DNA from: Brevibacillus massiliensis
GTDB taxonomy: Bacteria > Bacillota > Bacilli > Brevibacillales > Brevibacillaceae
Assembly (NCBI RefSeq): GCF_000311785.1
Contig: NZ_HE978539.1
Coordinates: 213,955 to 277,954 of the forward strand
Reading direction: 5' to 3'
DNA: 64,000 nucleotides
A program made the position numbers and the translations under genes. The notes below the pieces were generated by a model, which was not told where the DNA came from, searched no databases, and was given only the letters and a program-made list of their open reading frames with translations. Below are positions 38,164 to 46,961 of the stretch, one piece after another. Position 1 is the stretch's first letter, and each line of letters starts with the position of its first letter.

Positions 38164-38860
38164 AGTAGAGAAGGCAAATCTGTTTTACGGAGACGTACAG
38201 GCGCTCTGGGATGTCAGCCTGCAGATTGGCGAGGGGGAAATTGTCGCCCTGCTGGGCGCCAATGCCGCGGGAAAATCGACGACGATCAATGCGATTTCCG
38301 GTCTGGAAAAACTCTCGTCAGGGAAAATCCTCTACCGCAATGAAGAGATTCAGGGCAGGGACCCGCACGACATCGTCGAGCTGGGGATCGTCCAGGTTCC
38401 GGAGGGACGAAAGCTGTTTTCGTTCATGTCGGTCGAAGAAAACCTGGAACTGGGCGCCTACACCAAGCGGGCAAGAGGGGATTTCAAAAAAAATCTGGAG
38501 ATGGTCTACACGTTTTTTCCAATCCTGCGGGAGCGAAAAAAGCAGTTGGCGGCGTCGATGAGCGGCGGTGAACAGCAGATGTGTGCGATCGCTCGGGGCT
38601 TGATGGGCAGCCCCAAGCTGCTGATGATCGATGAGCTGTCCCTGGGGTTGGCGCCGATCATGGTGCAGAGATTGTTTGCGGTGTTGAAAAAAATCAGGGA
38701 CGCCGGCATTACGATCCTGTTGGTGGAACAAAATGTGGGGTACTCGCTGGCGCTGTCGAATACGGGATTTGTGCTGGAAAATGGGCGGGTCGCCCTGGCG
38801 GGAAGCGCTTCCGAACTGCTGGGTAACCCCTATCTAAAGCGAGCTTACTTGGGAATGTAG
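38156..38860 (+). CDS. Liv-type ABC transporter ATP-binding protein (LivF family)
   Basis: Second ATPase of 234 residues: NLFYGDVQALWDVSLQIGEG, Walker A GANAAGKSTTINA, LivF-type VQVPEGRKLFSFMSVEENLE, signature MSGGEQQMCAIARGLM, Walker B LLMIDELSLGLAP. Starts at TTG 38156 with GGGGGAGG upstream, overlapping the end of LivG. It completes a five-gene importer. Confidence 0.93.
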   Translation: MLKVEKANLFYGDVQALWDVSLQIGEGEIVALLGANAAGKSTTINAISGLEKLSSGKILYRNEEIQGRDPHDIVELGIVQVPEGRKLFSFMSVEENLELGAYTKRARGDFKKNLEMVYTFFPILRERKKQLAASMSGGEQQMCAIARGLMGSPKLLMIDELSLGLAPIMVQRLFAVLKKIRDAGITILLVEQNVGYSLALSNTGFVLENGRVALAGSASELLGNPYLKRAYLGM

Positions 38861-38865
38861 GTGAG

Positions 38866-39876
38866 ATGATGTTGGCCGCAGTGAAGACCAGGCAAAAAGG
38901 CGAAGTGGTGGTAAAGAGCGTCGAACAGCCGCGGCTGTCCGCCGATGAGGTGCTGATTCGCGTGGATTATTGCGGAGTTTGCGGCAGCGATTTGCACGCG
39001 TATAACCACGCTCCCGGGTATGAATTCGTCCAGGGGCCGAGAATACTCGGGCACGAGCTGTCAGGGGAGGTCGTGGAGGGATTCGGCGGCGCGGGCCGCC
39101 CCCTCCTGCACAAGCGTGTGACGGTGGAATCGATTCAATACTGCGGGGAGTGTCCGACTTGCCGCAGCGGGCGAACCCATATATGTGAGCGGCTGCGGGT
39201 CATCGGACTGCATTTTGACGGCGGCATGGCCCAGTACGTCAAGTGCGACTCCCGCTTTGTCCGGGAGGTCCCCGGCCCGCTGTCCAACCTGGCGGCCAGT
39301 CTGGCAGAACCGATGTCGATTGCCGTCCACGCCGTCGAAGCGATTGGCAAAGTCGGAGCGGGAGAGCGGGTCCTCGTTCAAGGGGCAGGCATCATCGGCT
39401 TTTTCACCGGAATCGTCTGCCGCTCGCTCGGGGCTGAAGTGATCATCGCCGGATTGCCGAAGGATCGCGAGACGCGTCTGGTCCACGCCGCAACCTTCGG
39501 AATGGTCCCCCATGTCGTGGGCGAATCCGGCTGGATCAGGGACAAAGCAGACGTCGTCTTTGAGTGTTCCGGCTCTCCCCAGGGCGTACTGGCGAGTCTG
39601 GAAATGCTGAAAAAAGGGGGGCGGGCGGTGTTTGTCGCCTTGTACGAAGCGAGCGTCGAGCTGTTCTTGACCAGGGCTGTCCGCAATGAATGGCAGCTTT
39701 TGACCAGCTACGGGTGCCGCCCCGACGATTATACCCGGGCCTTTGGAATATTGCAGCAGTATGATCCCCAGCTGCAGCAGATGGTTTCGGTCTATCCGCT
39801 TGCGCAAGCAGGTCAAGCGTTCGCGGATGCTTTGCAGCAAAAGGTGTTGAAGCCTGTTTTGGATGCGAGGGGCTGA
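38866..39876 (+). CDS. Zinc-dependent alcohol dehydrogenase (MDR family)
   Basis: Medium-chain dehydrogenase of 336 residues. Catalytic zinc: CGVCGSDLHAY and GHELSGEV. Structural zinc: CGECPTCRSGRTHIC has all four Cys. Cofactor site VLVQGAGIIGFFTGIVCRSLG. It resembles polyol/threonine dehydrogenases. It starts 5 bases after the LivF stop, in the operon. The second alcohol dehydrogenase of the locus, so an alcohol or diol substrate is plausible (inference). Confidence 0.9.
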   Translation: MMLAAVKTRQKGEVVVKSVEQPRLSADEVLIRVDYCGVCGSDLHAYNHAPGYEFVQGPRILGHELSGEVVEGFGGAGRPLLHKRVTVESIQYCGECPTCRSGRTHICERLRVIGLHFDGGMAQYVKCDSRFVREVPGPLSNLAASLAEPMSIAVHAVEAIGKVGAGERVLVQGAGIIGFFTGIVCRSLGAEVIIAGLPKDRETRLVHAATFGMVPHVVGESGWIRDKADVVFECSGSPQGVLASLEMLKKGGRAVFVALYEASVELFLTRAVRNEWQLLTSYGCRPDDYTRAFGILQQYDPQLQQMVSVYPLAQAGQAFADALQQKVLKPVLDARG

Positions 39877-39906
39877 AGAAGAGTGGGGAGAGGCAGGTGA
39901 GAAGGA

Positions 39907-40628
39907 ATGCAAAGAAAAGGGCTATCGGAGACGATCAAGGTGATGCAGAATCACCGTTCCGTTCGCAAGTATACGACAGATCCAATTCCGCGCTCCGACT
40001 TGCACGAGATTATCAAGGCGGCGCAGGGAGCAGCTTCATCCAATTTTGTTCAGGCGTATTCGATCATCCTCGTGACGGATCGGGACAAAAGACAGCAGAT
40101 CGCCAGGCTCGCCAACAATCAGGGACATGTCAATGACTGTCCGGTCTTTCTGCTGTTTTGCGTCGATTGGAAGCGGCTGGAATACGCCACGGACAAACAG
40201 GGCGTCCGGATTCAGTACGACACCGTGGAAAATTTTATCGTCGGCGTGGTAGATACGGCTCTCATGGCGCAAAATGCTCTGACTGCTGCCGAATCACTCG
40301 GGTACGGCGGCTGCTACATCGGGGGTGTCCGCAACAATCCGGGCGCGATCAGCGAGATTGTCAGACTGCCCGACAAGGTGTTTCCGCTGTTCGGGATGTG
40401 CCTGGGCGTGCCGGCAGAGACACATCAGGTAAAACCACGGCTGCCTGTTGAAGCGATCCTGCATGAGAATGGATACAGGGAAGAGCACAGATGCAGGCAT
40501 ATTATTCATCGAGGACCAGTAACAACAAGGAGAGCAGCTGGTCGCAGACGATGGCCCGGTTTTTGGCGGAAAAGCGGAGAGTGCACATGAGGGAGTTTCT
40601 TGCGAAGCAAGGGTTTCATCTGAGGTAA
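39907..40628 (+). pseudogene. NfrA/NfsA-like nitroreductase, C-terminus out of frame
   Basis: FMN-dependent NAD(P)H oxidoreductase. The first ~195 residues are intact (HRSVRKYTTDPIPRSDL, GYGGCYIGGVRNNPGAI, KPRLPVEAILHENGY). The frame then runs on to a basic, unrelated tail. The genuine family C-terminus (MQAYYSSRTSNN ... FLAEKRRVHMREF, ending FHLR) is read in another frame from 40491 to the stop at 40628. About a dozen expected residues between the two parts are absent, so a deletion of roughly 3n+1 bases near 40488 is likely. Whether the product still works is unknown. Confidence 0.8.
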
Positions 40629-40650
40629 ATGAACAGGTCGAGGTGAATGA

Positions 40651-41397
40651 ATGAACAATCGGGTCGCGATTGTGACAGGCGGAGGCAGGGGTATCGGCAA
40701 GGGGATCGCCAAAGGGCTGGCGTCTCTGGGAATTCACGTCGTCATCAATGACATAGACGAGGGCTTGGCCGCTCAGGCGGCCCGTGAGATCGGGCCCAAC
40801 GCTTCTGTGCAGGTATGCGACATAGCGGATTACCATGCGGTGTCAGAGTTTGTCTCCCGGACGGCAGACAGGTTGGGGAGCGTCGACATCCTGGTGAATA
40901 ACGCAGGCATCTCGCCCAAAAGGGCAGGGAGCAAAGTCCCGGTGTACGAGGTGGATCCCCGCGAGTGGCAGCGCGTCGTCGAGGTGAATTTAAACGGAGC
41001 TTTTCACCTGACCAGGGCAGTGTCCCCTTACATGATCGGGCAGAATTTTGGGCGGATTGTCAATATTTCGTCGATCGCGGCGAAAAGTTACATTTCGGTC
41101 GCGGGCTCGCACTATGCCGCCACAAAGGCGGGATTGATCGGATTGACCAAGGCCTCCGCAGGGGAACTGGCTCCCTATGGAATCACGGTAAATGCGATTG
41201 CCCCGGGACGGATTGAAACGGAAATGATGGCGGCGGCAGGAACGGGAGCCAACGATGCGATCCTGTCGCAAATTGCCAGCCGAAGGTTTGGGACTCCGGC
41301 GGACGTCGCCGGGGCAGTGGAGTTTTTGATCAGCGATAAGGCTTCCTACATTACAGGCGCCGTGCTTAACGTTGACGGCGGCTGGGTTATGGCCTGA
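40651..41397 (+). CDS. SDR-family oxidoreductase (FabG-like)
   Basis: Short-chain dehydrogenase of 248 residues: AIVTGGGRGIGKGIAKGLAS, LVNNAGISPKRAG, INISS-equivalent VNISSIAAKSY, catalytic HYAATKAG (Y-x3-K), ending TGAVLNVDGGW. Similar to 3-oxoacyl reductases. AGGTGAATGA precedes the ATG. Second SDR of the operon. Confidence 0.9.
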   Translation: MNNRVAIVTGGGRGIGKGIAKGLASLGIHVVINDIDEGLAAQAAREIGPNASVQVCDIADYHAVSEFVSRTADRLGSVDILVNNAGISPKRAGSKVPVYEVDPREWQRVVEVNLNGAFHLTRAVSPYMIGQNFGRIVNISSIAAKSYISVAGSHYAATKAGLIGLTKASAGELAPYGITVNAIAPGRIETEMMAAAGTGANDAILSQIASRRFGTPADVAGAVEFLISDKASYITGAVLNVDGGWVMA

Positions 41398-41424
41398 TCG
41401 CGAAAAAATAACGAGGTGATCGAT

Positions 41425-42855
41425 GTGAAGAATTATCAATTGTTTATCGGCGGAAAATGGGTGTCCTCTCTGTCAGGGGATTCGTATGAGGTAATCAACC
41501 CGGCTACGCGAGAAGTGGTCTGCCGTGTCGCGTATGGCGACGATCGCGATGCCGAATTGGCTGTAGAAGCGGCTGCCGACGCCTTTCCCAAGTGGTCGCA
41601 AACTCCCGCCAAGGAGCGCGCCGCCATCTTGATGAAGATGTATCAGCTCATGCTGGAGCGAAAAGAAGAACTGGCCCGGACGATTACGCTGGAGATGGGT
41701 AAGCCGATCCGCGAAGCGAGGGGCGAGGTCCAAAGTGCGGCGGATTACGTCCAGTGGAATGCGGAAGAGGCGAAAAGAACGTACGGCGAGACGATCCCGT
41801 CGTCATTTGCCAACAAGCGGCTGCTTACCATCCGGCAGCCCGTTGGTCCGGTCGCCGCGATTACGCCGTGGAACTTTCCGCTGGCGATGGTCACCCGCAA
41901 ACTTGCGCCGGCTCTTGCCGCCGGCTGCACGGCGGTGCTCAAGCCGGCTACCCAAACGCCGGGCTGTGCCGCCATGCTCTTTGAAATTGCCCAGGAAGCG
42001 GGATTGCCGGACGGCGTGGCTAACCTCGTTGCGGGCAGCTCGGGCAAGATCGGCAAAGCGCTTTTAGGCAGCCACAAAATCCGCAAGATTACGTTCACCG
42101 GCTCGACAGAGGTAGGCAAACTGCTCTTGAGGGACGCCGCTGATCAGGTGAAGCGGGTATCGATGGAACTGGGCGGCCATGCCCCGTTCATCGTATTTGC
42201 CGACGCTGATCTGGAAAAGGCGGTCGAAGGAGCGATTGCCAGCAAGTTTCGCAACACCGGGCAAACCTGTATCTGCGCCAACCGCATCTATGTGCAGTCG
42301 CCGGTAGTGGAGGCATTCACCGCCCTGTTCAAGGAGAAGGTGGAAAAAATGGTCGTCGGCAATGGTTTGGATGAGACGACGGATATCGGGCCGGTCATCG
42401 ATGAGCAGGGGCTGCTCAAGGTGCATGAACATGTAGAGGACGCCCTCTCAAAAGGGGCCAGGTTGATCAGCGGCGGGGAGAAGTGCCAGCCTGGCGCGGG
42501 CACGTTCTACAAGCCGACCATCCTGGCAAACGTGTCGGAGGAGATGATGATCTCCACGGAAGAGACTTTTGGACCGGTTGCTCCCATCTATTCGTTTGAT
42601 ACGGAAGAAGAGGTCATCGCCAAGGCGAACCAGACAAACTACGGCTTGGCGGCCTATTTTTACACTCGTGATCTCGGGCGGGCCATCCGGGTTTACGAAG
42701 CGCTGGAGTACGGAATGGTAGGTTGCAACGATCCGGTTCCGACGACGGTCCAGGGGCCGTTTGGCGGCTGGAAGGAGAGCGGAATGGGCCGGGAAGGCGG
42801 TCCGCACGGGCTGGACGATTTCCTGGAGACGAAGTTTGTTTCGATTCAAATCTGA
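41425..42855 (+). CDS. NAD(P)-dependent aldehyde dehydrogenase (succinate-semialdehyde type)
   Basis: Oxidises an aldehyde to an acid; 476 residues. ITPWNFPLAMVTRKLAPAL, KITFTGSTEVGK, catalytic Glu in SMELGGHAPF and Cys in NTGQTCICANR; C-terminal PFGGWKESGMGREGG is typical of the GabD group. GTG 41425 follows GAGGTGAT. Last intact gene of the catabolic operon; the decayed region follows. Confidence 0.92.
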   Translation: MKNYQLFIGGKWVSSLSGDSYEVINPATREVVCRVAYGDDRDAELAVEAAADAFPKWSQTPAKERAAILMKMYQLMLERKEELARTITLEMGKPIREARGEVQSAADYVQWNAEEAKRTYGETIPSSFANKRLLTIRQPVGPVAAITPWNFPLAMVTRKLAPALAAGCTAVLKPATQTPGCAAMLFEIAQEAGLPDGVANLVAGSSGKIGKALLGSHKIRKITFTGSTEVGKLLLRDAADQVKRVSMELGGHAPFIVFADADLEKAVEGAIASKFRNTGQTCICANRIYVQSPVVEAFTALFKEKVEKMVVGNGLDETTDIGPVIDEQGLLKVHEHVEDALSKGARLISGGEKCQPGAGTFYKPTILANVSEEMMISTEETFGPVAPIYSFDTEEEVIAKANQTNYGLAAYFYTRDLGRAIRVYEALEYGMVGCNDPVPTTVQGPFGGWKESGMGREGGPHGLDDFLETKFVSIQI

Positions 42856-42974
42856 AGGACGGATGACTTGGGCGGGCGACGGCTCAAGTCTTTTTTTTGC
42901 CAAACTTTTGACACCGTGCTTAGAAAAGCGGTTAGCGGAAGGAATCACCTTGTTCTCGTCGAAGTGTCAGGGTT

Positions 42975-43290
42975 ATGATGGCAATGCTGGCACTCGCCAG
43001 TATCCGGATACTTTGGATTTCGCTTCATACCAGCTCGGAGCAGCCTCTTGCCGTCAAGGGAGAATTAGATTTGCGGGACTGGGATTTTACGCAGAATCGC
43101 GTCCTGTCATCGAATGGGGAGTGGGAGTTCTATCCAGGCAAACTTCTGATGCAAAGCCCTGGCAACCTTAATGAAACTGAGGGGAGCATCGCACAGACCG
43201 TCCTGGACCGCGGAAAAGAGTCGTTGGGCGAAAAGAACGCGAAAAATCTGGAGCTGTTGATGCGGGGAATCCATGACAGACGTTCGGAAA
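42975..43290 (+). pseudogene. N-terminal fragment of a DISM-type sensor protein
   Basis: The frame from 42975 encodes a short hydrophobic start (MLALASIRILWISLHTSS) followed by GELDLRDWDFTQNRVL and NGEWEFYPGKLL. This pattern is characteristic of the extracellular 7TMR-DISMED2 domain of histidine kinases and diguanylate cyclases. After about residue 55 the similarity stops and no membrane or catalytic domain follows; the rest (to about 43440) is unrecognised. It is read as a truncated remnant. Family recall only; moderate confidence. Confidence 0.45.
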
Positions 43291-43442
43291 AAGGGGCGGG
43301 AATTGGCCTGCTCATTTTCGCGCCGATACCGTGCATTTTTGGGGGATTCTTGTTCAGAAATCGTTCAGTTGAACATGGTGAAATTGGTAGGGTTGTATGC
43401 GGAGGACAAAAGCATCGTACAACAAGGGTTGGGGGACCTTCA

Positions 43443-43735
43443 TGAGATTGTCTGGCTTCTTGATTTTTCTGCTGGTAATCATCGCGTTTTTTTCAGTTAT
43501 ATGTGCCGTTCCATCCTCGAAAAGCCATAGAGGGATGGAACAGGCGGATATGGGATACATGCTGCCTGGAGAACAGTTTATCCGCAATCATATGGTTAAT
43601 CGGGATGGAACGCTGAAAACCAATCTGAAAGCGCGGGTTGAATCCGCTGCTGATCGTGCACAAGGGGAGGATACGCTGTCCGAATCGCTGGGCTTATGGC
43701 TGCAGTACGCGGTGGAAAAAGGCGAGCAAGTCCAA
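43443..43735 (+). pseudogene. N-terminal fragment of a secreted GH8-like glycosidase
   Basis: The frame encodes a signal/anchor segment (MRLSGFLIFLLVIIAFFSVI) and then PGEQFIRNHMVNRDGTLKTN and GEDTLSESLGLWLQYAVEKG. This is the usual start of glycoside hydrolase family 8-like proteins found with Bacillus exopolysaccharide genes (YdaJ type). It breaks off near 43735, without most of the catalytic domain. Identification is by recalled pattern and not certain. Confidence 0.45.
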
Positions 43736-43920
43736 AGAAATTGTTTCGATTCCCTTGGAGCAGGTGCCGCGCTTGCCTCAAACTGCAGAGGCAGGCGTCG
43801 ATCAAAAGACCAGTTATCCGGTCTGGCTGATTGCGCTGGTGCCGATCCTGTTTGCTGCCCTGTTGGCTATTTTTATCCGCATGTGGCGAAAACAAAAACA
43901 GGACCGCCAAGGAGATAAGT
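43736..43920 (+). pseudogene. C-terminal fragment with membrane helix, BcsB/YdaN-like tail
   Basis: In the frame ending at 43920, EIVSIPLEQVPRLPQTAEAG is followed by a single hydrophobic helix (YPVWLIALVPILFAALLAIF) and a basic tail (RMWRKQKQDRQGDK). This is the tail layout of BcsB-like c-di-GMP-linked exopolysaccharide proteins. It directly abuts the glycosidase fragment in a different frame, so a deletion joining two genes is the simplest reading. Confidence 0.35.
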
Positions 43921-44085
43921 AGCGGCAAAACATGAGATGAAGACGTGTGCTGCAAATTTCGCACGTTTTTTTGCAGACTGCCAAGGAAAGAGTGGAATGG
44001 AGTCGAATTGTATCACGTCGAAACTGAACAGGACATAAAGGTTCGACTGGAAACACATAACCAAGTTGTTGAAGGGAAGTAGCCC

Positions 44086-44371
44086 ATGATCCTGCTTGAA
44101 GGGTATTACAATAAATGGATCGTTTTGTTGTCGTTTGTCATCGCGGCGGTGGCTTCGTACTCGGCGCTAAATCTGGCGAGCAAGATTTCCGGGCGCAGGG
44201 GCGATAGCCCGTGCGATTATTGCGATGGCCACTCAATTGGAGTTGGAACTGGTCGCCGAAGGTGTAGAGAGAGAAGACCAGATTCAGTCTTGCGCACCTC
44301 GGGCTGCAACATCATGCAAGGATTTTACTAGGGAAAACCGATGGAGCCTTCGGAGATCGGCACGTAGCTGG
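44086..44371 (+). pseudogene. MHYT/EAL c-di-GMP protein with internal deletion
   Basis: The 5' part encodes LLEGYYNKWIVLLSFVIAAV and ASYSALNLASKISG, the first helix of an MHYT domain. From about 44210, in changing frames, comes AIIAMATQLELELVAEGVER, then SGCNIMQGFY and KPMEPSEIGT, the C-terminal end of an EAL phosphodiesterase domain. The intervening MHYT, GGDEF and most EAL sequence (well over 1.5 kb in full-length relatives) is missing, so only the two ends survive. Confidence 0.6.
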
Positions 44372-44386
44372 TCCGTCAGGTGGTAT

Positions 44387-44424
44387 AAAAAAGTCCCGTC
44401 CCTCACAGGGAGGAACGGGAGGCA
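44387..44424 (-). terminator. Terminator of the cadmium/zinc ATPase gene
   Basis: On the minus strand TCCCGTTCCTCCC, TGTGA, GGGACGGGA form a stem with a small bulge, followed by TTTTTT. It overlaps the last codons and stop of the ATPase gene. Confidence 0.7.
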
Positions 44425-46514
44425 GGAGAGGGCTTCCTCTCCAGCAAAATCGTCAAGCTGATCAACGTAACCAGGATCGTCGCGCCCATGTCGGACAGAA
44501 TGGCGATCCAGAGCGTCAGCAGCCCGGGGATGGTCAAGAGCAGCGCAATGATCTTTAATCCCAAGGCAATCGCGATGTTGCCTTTGATGATCCGGTTCAC
44601 CCGTTTGGCGATGGAGACGGCTTCCGGCAGCTTGCCGAGATGGTCCTGCATCAGCACGATGTCGGCCGTCTCGATGGCGCTGTCCGTCCCTTTGCCCATG
44701 GCAATCCCGAGCTGGGCGGAAGCAAGCGCCGGTGCGTCGTTGATGCCGTCCCCGACCATTGCCACATTTCCCTGGCTGGCCAGGGCCTTGATTTTTTCGA
44801 CTTTTTCATCCGGCAGCAGGCTGCTGTAATACTGCGAGATTCCTACGGCCTTGGCGGTTTTGGCCGCTGTTTTTTGGTGATCGCCGGTGAGCATGACCGT
44901 ATGGCGGACACCCAGCCGGTGGAGGGCGGCGACGACTTCCCTGCTCTCGTCGCGAATCTCGTCGGCGATCCCGAAGAGTCCCAGGACAGCTTGGCTGTCA
45001 GCGACCAGGACCAGGGTCAGTCCCTCTTCTTTTAACCGGTCGATGTCCTGCTGGATCTCTTCCGGTATGGGAATGTGAGAGATGCTTTTTTCATTGCCGG
45101 CCCAGAAGACTTCCCCGTTGATCCTGGCCCGGATCCCTCTGCCTGAAACCGTCTCGACCTCGTCAGGGTCGACGGCGGTGATTCCTCTTTGCTCGATCTC
45201 GCGCATGATCGCCTTTGCCAGCGGGTGAGAGGAGGATTTCTCGATGGCGGCGGCGGTCTCGTAGAAGCGCTGCTCGTCGTAGACGAGCGTTTTTTCGACG
45301 TGGGGCTCCCCTTTGGTCAAGGTACCGGTCTTGTCAAAGGCGATGGTGTCGATCCGGCCCAATTGCTCCAGGAAGACGCCGCCTTTGATCAGAATGCCGT
45401 TACGGGCGTTCCGGGTAATCCCGGAGACGATCGCGATCGGGGAGGAGAGGATCAGCGCGCAAGGACACCCGACGATCAGTACGGCCAGCCCCTGATAAAG
45501 CCATTCATGCCATGCCCCCTGCAAGAACAGCGGCGGAATGAAAACGACCAGGATTGCCACGAGAATGATCAAGGGAGTGTAGTACTTGGCGAACCGGTTG
45601 ATAAACGATTCAAGCGGTGTCTTCGTCTCCTGGGCTTCTTCCACCAGGTGGAGGATTTTGGCCAGGGATGAATCCTCGTACGCTTTTTCAATCCGGACTT
45701 TAAGCACTCCCTCGTTATTCAGGCTGCCGCCAAAGACGGGCTCGCCGGCTGCCTTCTCGATTGGCAGTGATTCGCCGGTTATGGCCGCCTCGTTAACCGA
45801 GCTTTTCCCCTCGATGACAATGCCGTCTGATGGGATCTTTTCCCCCGATCGCACGAGGACGACGTCGCCCGCTGCCAGTGAAGCGATCGGAACCACCGTC
45901 TCTGTGCCGTTTTGAATCAGAGTCGCTTCCTTTGGGGCAATCTGCAGCAGGCTTTCCATGGAACGGCGGGCCTTTTCCATCCCGTATCCTTCCAACAGCT
46001 CGTTAAGTCCGAACAAGATAGCGACGAGCGTTGCCTCCTTCCATTCTCCGATTCCAACCGCGCCGACGAGGGCGATCGTCATTAAGGTATCGATCGTAAA
46101 TTGGAAGCGGAAAAGGTTTTTTACCCCTTTGATGAAGGTCGTATACCCGCTGATCGCCATGGCAAACAGGTACATGCCGATGACGGCGATGTCGCTGGCC
46201 CGATCCTGAAGCAGCAGCGCCAGAAGGTAGACGGCCGCCGATACGGCCAACAGGTACTTCCATTTTGTACTTCCGTTGGCATGGTCAAGGTGATGTTCCG
46301 CTTCGGAGTGGTCATGGCCCGCTTTTTCGATATAGGCGCCTTCTGTCCGCAGGATTTTTTCGACCTGGTCCAGCTCGACCTTGTCATCTACCGTCAATTT
46401 TCCGGTGTTGTAGCTTAATTTGGCGCTTTGCCCGTGTTTCAGCTTCCGGATTTGTTCTTCGAGACCCTGGGTGCAATGCGCACACGAGAGTCCCTTGACG
46501 CGGTATTCTGCCAT
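44403..46514 (-). CDS. cadA: Heavy-metal P1B-type ATPase (Cd/Zn/Pb exporter)
   Basis: Membrane pump of 703 residues. N-terminal HMA domain with GLSCAHCTQG (CxxC), then a His-rich linker HDHSEAEHHLDH, eight membrane segments, AITGESLPIEK, the transport motif VGCPCALILSS (CPC), phosphorylation loop DKTGTLTKGEP, SSHPLAKAI, and VGDGINDAPALA. CPC plus the His-rich N-terminus suggests the Zn/Cd/Pb subgroup. ATG 46514 follows GGAGAGGAG; the longer frame overlaps the upstream regulator gene. It follows its ArsR-type regulator by 17 bases. Confidence 0.93.
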   Translation of the reverse strand: MAEYRVKGLSCAHCTQGLEEQIRKLKHGQSAKLSYNTGKLTVDDKVELDQVEKILRTEGAYIEKAGHDHSEAEHHLDHANGSTKWKYLLAVSAAVYLLALLLQDRASDIAVIGMYLFAMAISGYTTFIKGVKNLFRFQFTIDTLMTIALVGAVGIGEWKEATLVAILFGLNELLEGYGMEKARRSMESLLQIAPKEATLIQNGTETVVPIASLAAGDVVLVRSGEKIPSDGIVIEGKSSVNEAAITGESLPIEKAAGEPVFGGSLNNEGVLKVRIEKAYEDSSLAKILHLVEEAQETKTPLESFINRFAKYYTPLIILVAILVVFIPPLFLQGAWHEWLYQGLAVLIVGCPCALILSSPIAIVSGITRNARNGILIKGGVFLEQLGRIDTIAFDKTGTLTKGEPHVEKTLVYDEQRFYETAAAIEKSSSHPLAKAIMREIEQRGITAVDPDEVETVSGRGIRARINGEVFWAGNEKSISHIPIPEEIQQDIDRLKEEGLTLVLVADSQAVLGLFGIADEIRDESREVVAALHRLGVRHTVMLTGDHQKTAAKTAKAVGISQYYSSLLPDEKVEKIKALASQGNVAMVGDGINDAPALASAQLGIAMGKGTDSAIETADIVLMQDHLGKLPEAVSIAKRVNRIIKGNIAIALGLKIIALLLTIPGLLTLWIAILSDMGATILVTLISLTILLERKPSPASRSSL

Positions 46515-46531
46515 TGCTGCTGTCTCCTCTC

Positions 46532-46858
46532 CTAATCGTGGCAGGCGTGGTGAATCGCCTGCGCCAACAGATCCATTACGTGTTGGTCGTCCTGGGAGTA
46601 ATACAGCGTAGTGCCGGCCCGGCGAAACTTGACCAGACGGAGGTTCTTCAAAAAGCGCAGCTGGTGGGATACCGTCGACTGCAGCAGCGACAATTCTTCG
46701 GCAATCTCGTTGACCGAACACTCCCTCTGGGATAAAAGGTGCAAGATTCGAATGCGGGTCGTATCCGACAAGGCTTTAAATGTTTGGGAAACCATAAAAA
46801 GTGTTTCTTCGTCCAGTTCCTCACATGGCAGGTTTGGTTGATTTTCTCTATGTTCCAT
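46532..46858 (-). CDS. ArsR/SmtB-family metal-sensing repressor (CzrA/CadC-like)
   Basis: Winged-helix repressor of 108 residues: [20 protein letters not shown], recognition helix region [21 protein letters not shown]. The alpha-5 metal site D-x-H-x10-H-x2-H is complete ([17 protein letters not shown]), as in zinc sensors SmtB/CzrA. A Cys in LPCEE and one in RECSVNE could be part of a CadC-like alpha-3N site, but only one Cys is in the alpha-3 helix. ATG 46858 follows TTGGAGG. It probably represses itself and the ATPase. Confidence 0.9.
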   Translation of the reverse strand: MEHRENQPNLPCEELDEETLFMVSQTFKALSDTTRIRILHLLSQRECSVNEIAEELSLLQSTVSHQLRFLKNLRLVKFRRAGTTLYYSQDDQHVMDLLAQAIHHACHD

Positions 46859-46877
46859 AAGAACCTCCAAATTGCAA

Positions 46878-46900
46878 ATATGTTCATATGTTCATATATT
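46878..46900. promoter_or_regulatory. Tandem ATATGTTC repeat, candidate ArsR operator
   Basis: Two adjacent copies of ATATGTTC (46878-46885, 46886-46893) followed by ATATATT lie 20 bases upstream of the repressor start. ArsR/SmtB operators carry related TGAAC/GTTCA-type AT-rich half-sites, although usually inverted. Confidence 0.45.
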
Positions 46901-46961
46901 AAAACAAAAAAAGAAAAGATACAAGGGGGACTGCCTAGAAACAGTCCCATTTCCATTTATC

